Of a stretch of 23,145 nt of DNA, positions 15,941 to 23,145 are shown piece after piece. Source of the stretch: Fibrobacterota bacterium. GTDB taxonomy: Bacteria > Fibrobacterota > Chitinivibrionia > Chitinivibrionales > FEN-1185. The notes under the pieces were generated by a model that saw only the letters and a list, made by a program, of their open reading frames with translations, did no database searches and was not told the DNA's origin. Each line of letters starts with the position of its first letter. Positions within the stretch are counted from its first letter, which is position 1. The stretch lies in NCBI GenBank assembly GCA_003165595.1, contig PLWQ01000027.1, positions 1,717-24,861 on the forward strand, written 5' to 3'. Position numbers and translations under genes: made by a program.

Positions 15941-17590
15941 ATGGCGCAACAATTTTCCACGAGCCCGGACGGCGAAAAGTTCCCCATACCGGCACCCGAG
16001 GAATATGCGGCGGAATTTGCCCGCATCAAGAATCTGGCAGACGATCAGCGATCCAAGGGCAAGGAAATCGTTGTTGTGGTCGGCGTCGGGTTTGTAGGCG
16101 CGGTTATGGCTGCCATTGTGGCCGACACAAAAGACTCCTCGGGCAAGCCAGGAAAGTTCGTGATCGGCATGCAACGGCCGAGCACGCGAAGCTTCTGGAA
16201 GATTCAACTGCTCAACCGCGGCTCGTCTCCGGTCAAAGCGGAAGATCCCGAAGTTGACCCCATGATCCGGCGTTGCGTGGTTGAAAAGAAGACGCTCGTC
16301 GCCACGTTCAGCGAAGATGCGCTCTCGCTTGCCGACGTCGTGGTTGTGGATGTCCAATGCGATTATCTCAAGGAATCGCTCGGGGACCTGGCAACCGGGC
16401 GCGCCGACATGGACGCCCTCGAAAAATCGATGCACACCATTGCCGAGCGCATACAGCCCGGCGCGCTCGTTCTTATCGAGACCACGGTGGCGCCAGGGAC
16501 AACCGAGCAGGTGGCGTATCCGATTATCAAGAAAGTGTTCGAGCACCGCGGTATCACCAGCGAGCCCGTGCTCGCCCATAGCTACGAGCGCGTCATGCCG
16601 GGCAAAAATTACGTTGCAAGCATACGCGATTTCTGGCGGGTGTGCAGCGGCGTCAACGAGGAGTCGAAGCGCCGTGTGGTGAAATTCCTGAGCGAGGTGC
16701 TCAACACCAAGGACTTTCCACTCACGGTCCTCGACAGGCCGATAGAATCGGAAACGGCGAAAATTGTGGAGAACAGCTACCGCGCCACCATTCTCGCCTT
16801 CCTCGACGAGTGGAGCCTCTTTGCGGAACAGAACGGTGTGGACCTTGTCAAGGTGATCAAGGCCATCAAGGTGAGGCCCACCCACAGCAACATAATTTTC
16901 CCCGGCCCGGGCATCGGCGGCTACTGCCTGCCAAAGGACGGCGGCCTGGGCATGTGGGCCTATAAGCACATTCTCGGCTGGGAAGAAAATATCTTCAAGA
17001 TCACGCCCGCAGCCATCAACATCAACGACACGCGCGCCCTGCGGGTGGGCCAGCTCACCCGCGACGCGCTGCGCAACATCGACAAGCCCCTCGCGGCCGC
17101 GGAAGTGCTTCTCCTGGGCGCATCGTACCGCGAGGACGTGGGCGACACGCGGTACAGCGGTTCGGAAATTATTGTTCGTAAACTCACCGAGATGGGCGCC
17201 GAGCTGCGCGTGCACGATCCGTACGTGGCGCACTGGTGGGAATTCGAATCGCAGGATTCGTATCCGTCAAAAGGCTACGGCTGGGCGCGGTTTTTCCGCA
17301 GCCAGGAAAAGCTCTCCGGGCTTCGCGTGTCGCAGGACCTCGACGCGTCGCTCTCCGGCGCCGACGCCGTGGTCTTCGCTGTCCGCCACAAACAGTACCT
17401 CGACCTCGATCCGGACACGGTTGTAAAGAAGATCGGCAGGCCGGCGGCTATCATCGATTGCTTCGCCATACTCGACGACGCAAAGATTCAGCGCTATTTT
17501 GAGCTGGGATGCGAAGTAAAAGGGCTCGGCCGCGGCCACGTGAACCGGATCAAGAAGGGGGTGGAGGCGAAGAAAAGAGGGTGTGCCTGA
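15941..17590 (+). CDS. UDP-glucose/UDP-ManNAc dehydrogenase-family nucleotide-sugar dehydrogenase, 549 aa
   Basis: This family oxidises the C6 of a UDP-sugar to a carboxylate in two NAD+-dependent steps, giving uronic acids for capsule, exopolysaccharide or O-antigen. The Rossmann motif VVVVGVGFVGAVMA is at residues 43-56. The conserved LIETTVAPGTTE is near 178-189, the central domain has ESETAKIVENSYRA, and the catalytic Cys329 is in GPGIGGYCLPKDGG. The C-terminal domain has GASYREDVGDTRYSG and SGADAVVFAVRHKQY. At 549 aa it is about 100 residues longer than usual. It has a 40-residue N-terminal extension before the NAD domain, and extra sequence after the first Rossmann strand and in the C-terminal domain (HWWEFESQDSYPSKGYGWAR). 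The start has AGGA upstream. No other polysaccharide gene is adjacent, so the substrate is not defined. Confidence 0.88.
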   Translation: MAQQFSTSPDGEKFPIPAPEEYAAEFARIKNLADDQRSKGKEIVVVVGVGFVGAVMAAIVADTKDSSGKPGKFVIGMQRPSTRSFWKIQLLNRGSSPVKAEDPEVDPMIRRCVVEKKTLVATFSEDALSLADVVVVDVQCDYLKESLGDLATGRADMDALEKSMHTIAERIQPGALVLIETTVAPGTTEQVAYPIIKKVFEHRGITSEPVLAHSYERVMPGKNYVASIRDFWRVCSGVNEESKRRVVKFLSEVLNTKDFPLTVLDRPIESETAKIVENSYRATILAFLDEWSLFAEQNGVDLVKVIKAIKVRPTHSNIIFPGPGIGGYCLPKDGGLGMWAYKHILGWEENIFKITPAAININDTRALRVGQLTRDALRNIDKPLAAAEVLLLGASYREDVGDTRYSGSEIIVRKLTEMGAELRVHDPYVAHWWEFESQDSYPSKGYGWARFFRSQEKLSGLRVSQDLDASLSGADAVVFAVRHKQYLDLDPDTVVKKIGRPAAIIDCFAILDDAKIQRYFELGCEVKGLGRGHVNRIKKGVEAKKRGCA

Positions 17591-17615
17591 TCTTCTCCGT
17601 GATCTCCGTGGTGAA
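17591..17615 (-). repeat. Degenerate copy of the dispersed extragenic repeat, inverted
   Basis: TCTTCTCCGTGATCTCCGTG plus GTGAA is, on the minus strand, TTCACCACGGAGATCACGGA plus GAAGA. It resembles the sequence at 6677-6708 with an internal deletion. It too begins directly after a stop codon. Confidence 0.45.
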
Positions 17616-17632
17616 CGTTTTGCTTTCTGTCA

Positions 17633-17669
17633 AAGCGGCTCTCAGGAATGGGAACCGCTTCTTAATTTT
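17633..17669 (+). terminator. Probable terminator after the nucleotide-sugar dehydrogenase
   Basis: AAGCGG (17633-17638) pairs with CCGCTT (17655-17660). After one mismatch the stem continues with four more pairs including a G-T. It is followed by CTTAATTTT. Confidence 0.5.
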
Positions 17670-17774
17670 GCAAGAAGGAAATCCGCGCTAAAGGGCACCG
17701 CGAGCACGTCGGCCTTTTTCGCGGCCAGTGTGCGAACCGAACCCGAGGCGGGCGTCCGCCTGATGCGGAGTGCC

Positions 17775-19796
17775 TTACCGCACCATGCCTTCCCGGCCGA
17801 TGCACTTGTCTCCCTGCTCAACCCTGAGAAACACGATCTGGTTTGACCAGGTTCTTGGCAGGGTGAGGCATGAGGAGGAATGCTGCACCGTCCGGTCGAC
17901 CACAACCTGCCCGTTTACAGAATAGATCGTAACGCGCAGGGGCAGGTCGGGCCGGATGCCAACAACAACCACGCCGCTTTTCGTCATCGCCGCGTTCAAC
18001 AGCGCAGGCGCCAAAACCGGGGACTGCGCCACGCCGGCAAGAGGTGCGAGCGTGATATTCACCGTTGTGGTGTCGCCCGCAATAGGAATGCCGGTGGAAT
18101 CCCTGGACTGGTATCCGGCTTTCGTAACCGAAAGCGATGCCGCGGCATAGCCCGCGGGAATGCCCGCTATGAGGTACGAACCGTCGGTTCCGCATGTGTC
18201 AACCAGCGCCAGCGTTGTCCCGCCGCCGGCCCGGGCGGTGAGCACCACCACTGCCGCCCCGATACCTGTGCCGGATGATGTCTTTACCATGCCCTTCACC
18301 ACTTTGGCCAGGCCCGTTGCATTCTGCAGCGTGACCCTGGTGGTGTCGCTGCCATAGGCCGTAATGGGTTGACCGGCGCGCGTTACCGTGTTGAAGCCCG
18401 ATTTCGAAACGGTAAGGTCGTATGTTCCGGCGACAGCGCCGGGGAACGTCGCCCAGCCGTCGGCGCCTGTTGTGCCGTTGTAGGTCTGCGGCGCCTGGCC
18501 CGCTGCGGTCCTTTCAATCGCCGAAACCGACGCGCCTCCAATCGCGGCGTTGGCGTTGTCCTGGACAAATACGTGCAGGGTTCCCCTGGGTATCTGCACG
18601 AGAATCACGGTGACCGTGCCCGTATCGGGATTCGTGGTAAGGTTGATAGCCTGGTTGAGCGGCGATACATAGGTGACATAGTCGGCCTTGCTTACCACAA
18701 GCGAATAGGTGCCGATTCCGAGGCCCTGAAACGAAAATGAGCCGTTGGCGGCGGTTGTGGTCGAGTCGAGCGCGGTCCATAGGCCTGCCACGACGCCTCG
18801 CACCCGCAGGACAACGGAGGCGTCCGCCAGGGCCGCCAGCGATGCGCTGTCGGTGACCGTGCCCTTGACGATACCGGACGGAACGATAAGGGCAGCGAGC
18901 CGGAAATTCTCGGTTCGGGTAACGGCGGAATCGACCCTGAACAAATCGGGCGAGCTTGCCGGAACATACCCTGCGATGGAAACGGCAAGCCTGTATCCGG
19001 CAGCCGCCGGGACGCCCGTTATGGCATAGAGCCCGCTTGCGTTTGTAAATGCGGAGTCAGCAAGAACGGTGGTTATGACGCCGCCGGACGACGTGGTGCG
19101 GGAAAGCAGCACCTTTGCATTTGCAAGCAGAACCGTTGTGTCCATTGCGGTGACCTTGCCGGTAAGCGTGCCCACTCGGAGCCCGATCGGCGTCATCTGA
19201 ATATTTACAACAAGGGAATCAACGGGGTTCAGGTTCAAATCCGTGTTGGCGTTGTTGTCAAGATACCCGGATCTTGTCGCAACAATTTCGTACTGGCCCG
19301 ATGCAAGCGAGTCGAAGAGGTATCTTCCGTCCGCGCCGGACGTTACCGTGTCGACCGGTGTGGTGGTTACGAGACCGGCGCGGAGCAGCAGTACAAGCTG
19401 CGTCCCGCCGACCGCATTTGCATTTCCGGCTTCGGTGACGATCCCGAGAATTTTTTTGGTTCCGACACCTGTGGCGTTGGGCACCAGTTGCACATTTACC
19501 GTGTCTGCAGCCGCAATTCCGGTGAGGATCTGGCGATTCGTTGCATAGCCTGCGGCGCTCACCGTGAGGATGCCGGTCGTGAGGTTGTTGGCAATGGCCG
19601 GCAATGCGAATGCGCCGTTTGCAAGGGTTGTGTCGGAAAAGGTGTTGGTTCCGGCCAGATTCTGGAATGTTACGATCGCGCCCGGCACGGCCCGGTTATT
19701 CGAAGCATTGGTAACAACCCCGGAAATGGTGAGCGCCTGCGTTGACAGGGCTGTGACCAACAGCAGCAAACTGAAGAAACGCAATAGGGGGTACAT
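17775..19796 (-). CDS. Large secreted protein with six carboxypeptidase-regulatory-like repeats and a C-terminal sorting-type domain, 673 aa
   Basis: A signal peptide (MYPLLRFFSLLLLVTALSTQA) is followed at once by tandem beta-sandwich modules of about 95 residues. Each follows the plan 'G-x-V-T-(D/N)' ... 'A-x-V-x-L' ... 'D-(T/S)-x-G-x-(Y/F)' ... 'G-x-Y-x-L-x-V-x-x-x-G-Y'. Six are visible, beginning near residues 22, 115, 210, 313, 413 and 510. This is the CarboxypepD_reg-like fold used as a spacer or binding module in surface proteins. The last 70 residues (LRVTIYSVNGQVVVDRTV ... IVFLRVEQGDK) look like a type A sorting domain. No catalytic domain is present. The ATG at 19796 has AGGA 8 nt upstream. 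It follows the 560-residue relative in the same direction across a hairpin. An adhesin, stalk or matrix role is possible but not shown. Confidence 0.75.
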   Translation of the reverse strand: MYPLLRFFSLLLLVTALSTQALTISGVVTNASNNRAVPGAIVTFQNLAGTNTFSDTTLANGAFALPAIANNLTTGILTVSAAGYATNRQILTGIAAADTVNVQLVPNATGVGTKKILGIVTEAGNANAVGGTQLVLLLRAGLVTTTPVDTVTSGADGRYLFDSLASGQYEIVATRSGYLDNNANTDLNLNPVDSLVVNIQMTPIGLRVGTLTGKVTAMDTTVLLANAKVLLSRTTSSGGVITTVLADSAFTNASGLYAITGVPAAAGYRLAVSIAGYVPASSPDLFRVDSAVTRTENFRLAALIVPSGIVKGTVTDSASLAALADASVVLRVRGVVAGLWTALDSTTTAANGSFSFQGLGIGTYSLVVSKADYVTYVSPLNQAINLTTNPDTGTVTVILVQIPRGTLHVFVQDNANAAIGGASVSAIERTAAGQAPQTYNGTTGADGWATFPGAVAGTYDLTVSKSGFNTVTRAGQPITAYGSDTTRVTLQNATGLAKVVKGMVKTSSGTGIGAAVVVLTARAGGGTTLALVDTCGTDGSYLIAGIPAGYAAASLSVTKAGYQSRDSTGIPIAGDTTTVNITLAPLAGVAQSPVLAPALLNAAMTKSGVVVVGIRPDLPLRVTIYSVNGQVVVDRTVQHSSSCLTLPRTWSNQIVFLRVEQGDKCIGREGMVR

Positions 19797-19857
19797 TTCG
19801 TCTATCCTTTTTGATGGGAAACAGAAGCGTCCACATCCGTGACCGAGAGGGAAACGG

Positions 19858-19889
19858 AGGAGGCCCCGCATTCCTTGCCGGGGCCTCCT
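19858..19889 (-). terminator. Hairpin between the two repeat-protein genes
   Basis: AGGAGGCCCCG (19858-19868) and CGGGGCCTCCT (19879-19889) form an 11-bp stem with a 10-nt loop, 69 bp after the stop of the upstream gene. No strong T run follows on the minus strand. I see no promoter between it and the next ATG, so read-through to the downstream gene is likely. Confidence 0.65.
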
Positions 19890-19958
19890 TCCGGGAAGAA
19901 AACCAGCGCGGTTATTCTCCCCGGACAATTACTGTTTTACTTCATGCAACTGCTGTCC

Positions 19959-21641
19959 TCAGGGAAGGACGACCTGTTTACGGTATACGGAGCTGTTCTG
20001 CGTCAAGCTCACCAGGTAAACGCCACCGGCCCGCGCGATCCCGTTGGGAATCGCCACGGAAGATGCATGGGGCGCAATGGCTGCGCTGTAAAGCAGCTTT
20101 CCGTTGATGCCATAGAGTGAAACCGTGCCCGCTCCATTGACATTACGCAAGTGCACGAGTCCGGCCGTCATGCTGATTTCCGGCATGAGGGACTTGGTAT
20201 TGGGCGATATCGCCACGACACCGGTGCCCACCACCAGGAAGAAATTCTCGGTGAGGCTGGCATTCGCCACAACAAGACCCGTCATCGTCTTGACTGCATG
20301 ACCGGTGGCGGTTGCAGACAGCGAATAGGTGCCGGCCGGAACACTGGTGAGAGTGTACGAGCCATTTGCGGCCACAATTGCCGAATCGACCAGCACGGTT
20401 CCCTGCATGAGACGAACTACTGCACCGCCAAGCGGCGCGCCTGTTGTCGAGTCTGCAACTCTTCCGGTTATGTCTATACCTGGAAGGGCAAGAAGCTCAA
20501 AGTTCCTGGTAAGGTTGGCTGCCGCGACCACAATCCCTGCATCGGTCTTGGCAGTATGCCCTACCGCAGTTGCTGTAAGCGAATACGTGCCTGGCTGAAC
20601 GCTGTCGATAGAGTAGGTACCGTTTGCAGCAACAATCGCGGAGTCAACGAGCGTGCCGCCGCCACCGCCGCCGCCAGTACGCAACCGGACAATTGCTCCG
20701 GCCAAGGATGTTCCCTTAACCGAGTCGGTAACTGTTCCGGAAATCATGATACCGGCGGGAAGTCCCACAAGCTGGAAATTCCTGGTAACGGCCGCGGCCG
20801 CGACCGCAACGCCATTCACTGTTTTTGCCGTGTGTCCGGCAGCCGTTGCAGTAAGGGTGTACGTTCCTGGTTGTACGCTGTCGATTGAGTAGCCTTGCGC
20901 GGTAACTGTTGCTGTTGCAACCACCGTGCCGCCGCCAATACCACCACCAGTAAGTAAAGTAACGGTTCCGCCGACAAGAGAATTCCCTGATACCGAGTCG
21001 GTGACCGTTCCGGAAATGATGATCCCGACCGGCAGACCTACCAGCTGAAAATCTCTGGTGAGGTTTGCGGCAGCGACTACTAGCCCGGTTATCGTCTTGG
21101 CAGTGTGACCGCCGGCAGAGGCAACAAGTCGGTACGTGGCAGGCTGGACGCTGTCGATTGAATACTGACCATTTGCTCCTGCAATAGCAGAATCAACAAG
21201 CACGCCGGCACCGCCGCCGCCTGCACCGGTACGCAACCGGACGATTGCTCCCGGAAGAGGATTTCCCGTCACAGAGTCTGTAACTGTTCCGGAAATAATA
21301 ATGCCTTTAGGAAGCGGCGTAAGGACGATGTCCCGCGTAATCGTGTTGGCGGCCCCAACATTAACAAATGCCGGAGTCGAAGCCGTGTACCCAACAGCTT
21401 CGGCAACAATGGTGTAGAACCCTGCCGCCGCGTTCGCTATTGCATAGCCACCGGTTGCATCCGTGGTATCATGGAGCGGGGTTCCACCGCCTCCACCAGC
21501 CGGGGTAAGCGTAATAATTGCATTCTGGATCGGAGTTGCGGCCGTGCCGGTATCCGTCACCGTGCCGGACACCGTACCCGCCTTCACTGTAAATGCGCTC
21601 ATCGCCAATATTGAAAGAATTATACTGACTTTTTTCAACAT
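19959..21641 (-). CDS. Secreted protein with five carboxypeptidase-regulatory-like repeats, glycine-rich loops and a C-terminal sorting-type domain, 560 aa
   Basis: A signal peptide (MLKKVSIILSILAMSAFTVKA) precedes five beta-sandwich repeats starting near residues 23, 114, 207, 298 and 389. Repeats two to four are closely alike: ISGTVTDSV ... AIVRLRTG ... YSIDSVQPGTY ... GHTAKT ... LTRNFQL. The first four repeats carry a glycine-rich loop (GGGGG, GAGGGGAG, GGGIGGG, GGGGGGG) that is absent from the fifth. The final 85 residues include GTVSLYGINGKLLYSA, then GGVYLVSLTQNSSVYRKQVVLP, a type A sorting-like domain. The start has GGAG about 9 nt upstream. It has the same architecture as the downstream 673-residue protein, so they are probably distant duplicates or partners in one surface structure. 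No enzyme domain is present, and the ligand is unknown. Confidence 0.78.
   Translation of the reverse strand: MLKKVSIILSILAMSAFTVKAGTVSGTVTDTGTAATPIQNAIITLTPAGGGGGTPLHDTTDATGGYAIANAAAGFYTIVAEAVGYTASTPAFVNVGAANTITRDIVLTPLPKGIIISGTVTDSVTGNPLPGAIVRLRTGAGGGGAGVLVDSAIAGANGQYSIDSVQPATYRLVASAGGHTAKTITGLVVAAANLTRDFQLVGLPVGIIISGTVTDSVSGNSLVGGTVTLLTGGGIGGGTVVATATVTAQGYSIDSVQPGTYTLTATAAGHTAKTVNGVAVAAAAVTRNFQLVGLPAGIMISGTVTDSVKGTSLAGAIVRLRTGGGGGGGTLVDSAIVAANGTYSIDSVQPGTYSLTATAVGHTAKTDAGIVVAAANLTRNFELLALPGIDITGRVADSTTGAPLGGAVVRLMQGTVLVDSAIVAANGSYTLTSVPAGTYSLSATATGHAVKTMTGLVVANASLTENFFLVVGTGVVAISPNTKSLMPEISMTAGLVHLRNVNGAGTVSLYGINGKLLYSAAIAPHASSVAIPNGIARAGGVYLVSLTQNSSVYRKQVVLP
20220..21302 (-). repeat. Tandem coding repeats of 258-279 bp
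   Basis: Four successive units (21302-21024, 21023-20751, 20750-20478 and 20477-about 20220) encode the second to fifth beta-sandwich modules of the 560-residue protein. They align along their length but have diverged at the DNA level, so this is not a fresh duplication. Confidence 0.75.
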
Positions 21642-22145
21642 ACCCTTTATCTCCTTTGTTTAGTACTGGTTTGCTTTGCAAGAAAGACTTCTTCGTACCG
21701 TGATTAACCCTGGTGCGCCGTTTTCCCCCTTTCCAAAAGAAACCGGTTGATGAATACTTCTGTCACACGAATCACAATTGCATTCCGGCGATAATAGATG
21801 GCAAAAGGCTTTCCCTCCTACGGGGCAGATGCTCTTATAATGGAGCAAACACCATGCTAGAAGATTGGGTTTGGCGTTTCCTCGGCTAATTCCTTACTAT
21901 TAATCATGCGAAATGGAAGTCGCACATGTGGTCAATCGACCACAATTCGTAGAATTTCCTTGCGGCATCAGGATTTCGGGTCAGTCTTATCAAGGCTTTA
22001 CAACTGTCAATCCAAAATGTAGCGCATTAACCACAAGTGGCTGATACTTAAGCGGATAACAACACTCCTTTTGGCTGTCGGACCACGCGAATACGGCTGA
22101 TCAGCGCAAGAGATGCCGTTTCTTGCATCGAGTATTTTCTTTGCA
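21642..22145. other. Divergent intergenic region, 504 bp, AT-richer than its surroundings
   Basis: It separates the repeat-protein gene (minus) from the LipM-like gene (plus). I see the RBS of the minus gene and an inverted repeat TGTGGTC-N4-GACCACA at 21927-21944. A TATAAT lies on the plus strand at 21836-21841, without a matching -35. No gene is supported in it. Confidence 0.5.
21927..21944. promoter_or_regulatory. Inverted repeat, possible operator
   Basis: TGTGGTC (21927-21933) and GACCACA (21938-21944) are exact 7-bp arms around AATC. It lies about 200 bp upstream of the LipM-like gene and 285 bp upstream of the repeat-protein gene, so its target is unclear. Confidence 0.3.
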
Positions 22146-22967
22146 ATGATTGCATCAGCCCGCCTCATCGACGATCCCCCCCGCTCCGCCGCGTTCAACA
22201 TGGCCGCGGACCTGCACCTGCTTGCCTTGTGCGAAAACCGCCCGGCGGTTGTCGTGAGGATTTACACTTGGGAACGGCCGTCGATTACCCTCGGCATGGC
22301 CGAAAAACCCGGAGAAACGTTTGACCGGGCCGCCCTGGCCCGGGAAAAGGTCGAATGGATCCGTCGGCCCACGGGCGGCAGGTCGGTACTCCACGACAAC
22401 GACATCACCTACTCGTGCACATGTTCCAGCGGCATCGGCGGCATGGGCGCGACCCTCATGGAAACGTATAAAGTGATCTCGGACTGTCTCATAGCCGGGC
22501 TCACGAGCGCCGGGGTGGCGTGCACCGCCAGCGATTCACCGCCGGACTCTCACCTATCAAGAAGCCGCGCAAAGCTGCCCTGCTTTCTCTCGCGCAACCG
22601 GCACGAAATTATGGTCTCTGGAAGAAAGCTGGTCGGCTCCGCACAAAAGCGGACGGCTGGCGCGGTGCTTCAGCACGGGTCCATTCCGCTCACGCCGGCA
22701 TTCATGCGGCTTCCAGATTTTCTGCAGTTGGACAACGGCCAGCGCGAAACCCAGAAACGGCTGCTTGCCCGGAAGTGCGTTTGCATGCAGGAACTTGTCC
22801 CGGACCTCGACGAGCGAACTCTCCGCGATTGCCTCAGTACCGGTTTTCGCGACACGCTGCCGTTTCCCATGACGCAATCTCCATGGACGGAAGCCGAAAT
22901 CGCCGTCATCACCGCGGTGGCCCAAAGCGAAGAGTTCAGAAAGCGGTGGCAAAGCGCAGATCGGTGA
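22146..22967 (+). CDS. LipM/LplA-family lipoyl-pathway acyltransferase or ligase, 273 aa
   Basis: Members of the BPL/LplA/LipB fold attach octanoyl or lipoyl groups to the lysine of lipoyl domains in 2-oxoacid dehydrogenases and GcvH. Visible motifs are AAFNMAADLHLL (residues 15-26), WERPSITLGM (42-51), RRPTGGRSVLHDNDITYS (73-90), LPCFLSRNRHEIMVSGRKLVGSAQKR (split around Cys146 and Lys161), and VLQHGSI. The Cys in the P-C-F motif near residue 146 is where LipM octanoyltransferases keep their catalytic Cys, and the length also fits LipM (about 280 aa). A lipoate-protein ligase is the alternative. The start is uncertain: no good RBS is seen. The ATG at 22146 puts the first strand at the usual place; 22113 is the longer option. 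The lpdA gene at 745-2097 acts on the same cofactor but is not adjacent. Confidence 0.8.
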   Translation: MIASARLIDDPPRSAAFNMAADLHLLALCENRPAVVVRIYTWERPSITLGMAEKPGETFDRAALAREKVEWIRRPTGGRSVLHDNDITYSCTCSSGIGGMGATLMETYKVISDCLIAGLTSAGVACTASDSPPDSHLSRSRAKLPCFLSRNRHEIMVSGRKLVGSAQKRTAGAVLQHGSIPLTPAFMRLPDFLQLDNGQRETQKRLLARKCVCMQELVPDLDERTLRDCLSTGFRDTLPFPMTQSPWTEAEIAVITAVAQSEEFRKRWQSADR

Positions 22968-23065
22968 CTGTCGGGAAGCCTCACGGCGAAACACGAAAAC
23001 CTGCTTCTCCAATTCCGCCGGGCTATACACAACAGGGAACCTCTAAATATTCAAAAACGCGTTTT
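22968..23065. other. Intergenic sequence before the terminal inverted repeat
   Basis: No gene is supported. It ends with the 12-bp palindrome AAAACGCGTTTT (23054-23065), which abuts the repeat described next. Confidence 0.5.
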
Positions 23066-23145
23066 GTCATTGCGAGCAAAGCGAAGCAATCTCGCGTTTT
23101 TGCAAAGAATTACGGGAGATTGCCACGTCGCTACGCTCCTCGCAA
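23066..23145. repeat. Dispersed palindromic element, cut by the right edge
   Basis: The left arm GTCATTGCGAGCAAAGCGAA continues GCAATCTC (to 23093). The right arm, from 23116, reads GAGATTGCCACGTCGCTACG and continues CTCCTCGCAA to the edge. The arms are imperfect inverted repeats around a 22-nt centre. This 'CATTGCGAG ... GAAGCAATCTC' element is recalled from intergenic DNA of many unrelated bacteria and resembles a REP/MITE-type mobile palindrome. It has no coding capacity. Confidence 0.7.

Noticed and set aside
15905-17233. A 442-codon minus-strand open frame opposite the nucleotide-sugar dehydrogenase
   Set aside because: It is antisense to a gene with NAD motif and catalytic Cys in frame. 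The product is His/Arg-rich with no motif.
21710-21770. A CRP-like TGTGATTCGTGTGACA on the minus strand upstream of the repeat-protein gene
   Set aside because: Only one half-site matches the TGTGA-N6-TCACA pattern, so a CRP site is not supported.
21836-21841. A TATAAT hexamer on the plus strand upstream of the LipM-like gene
   Set aside because: No acceptable -35 lies 16-18 nt upstream, and it is 300 bp from the gene. I did not call it a promoter.

Overview
The window looks like chromosomal DNA of a moderately GC-rich Gram-negative bacterium. RlmM, a large beta-barrel protein ending in Phe, and secreted proteins with Por/T9SS-type C-terminal modules all point to an outer membrane. These modules, the secreted GH3 enzyme and the carboxypeptidase-regulatory-like repeat proteins suggest the FCB group, possibly Fibrobacterota or a relative. 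That placement is inference; there is no rRNA gene or other marker to fix it. I found no tRNA, rRNA, CRISPR array, transposase or phage gene.

Left part (1-4600). An lpd-rlmI pair on the minus strand (rlmI is cut by the left edge) sits behind a recognisable promoter. A three-gene minus-strand cluster follows: small membrane protein, secreted flavodoxin-fold protein and GNAT acetyltransferase. Then come a plus-strand GlpM-like membrane protein, exonuclease III and a membrane-anchored Ser/Thr kinase (to 6658).

Middle (6757-11270). A minus-strand surface/carbohydrate locus is read from a promoter-like site whose spacer contains nine G residues. It encodes a very small secreted protein that is almost only a C-terminal sorting-type domain, then a secreted GH3 beta-glucosidase-type enzyme, then (after a strong hairpin) an outer-membrane beta-barrel protein. 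Together they could cleave oligosaccharides and move the products across the outer membrane.

Housekeeping block (11400-17590). A minus-strand run of ROK sugar kinase, ligA and rlmM is divergent from a plus-strand nucleotide-sugar dehydrogenase. The dehydrogenase has a good sigma70-type promoter overlapped by a perfect 21-bp palindrome, a likely operator.

Right part (17591-23145). Two consecutive minus-strand genes encode large secreted proteins built from tandem beta-sandwich repeats plus a C-terminal sorting-type domain. A LipM/LplA-type lipoyl-pathway enzyme follows on the plus strand. The window ends inside an inverted repeat of a dispersed palindromic family. Two degenerate copies of another dispersed repeat lie at 6677-6708 and 17591-17615.

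The features most worth following up are the G-tract promoter in front of the GH3 locus, the stand-alone sorting-domain protein, the palindrome over the dehydrogenase promoter, and the glycine-loop variation in the repeat protein.
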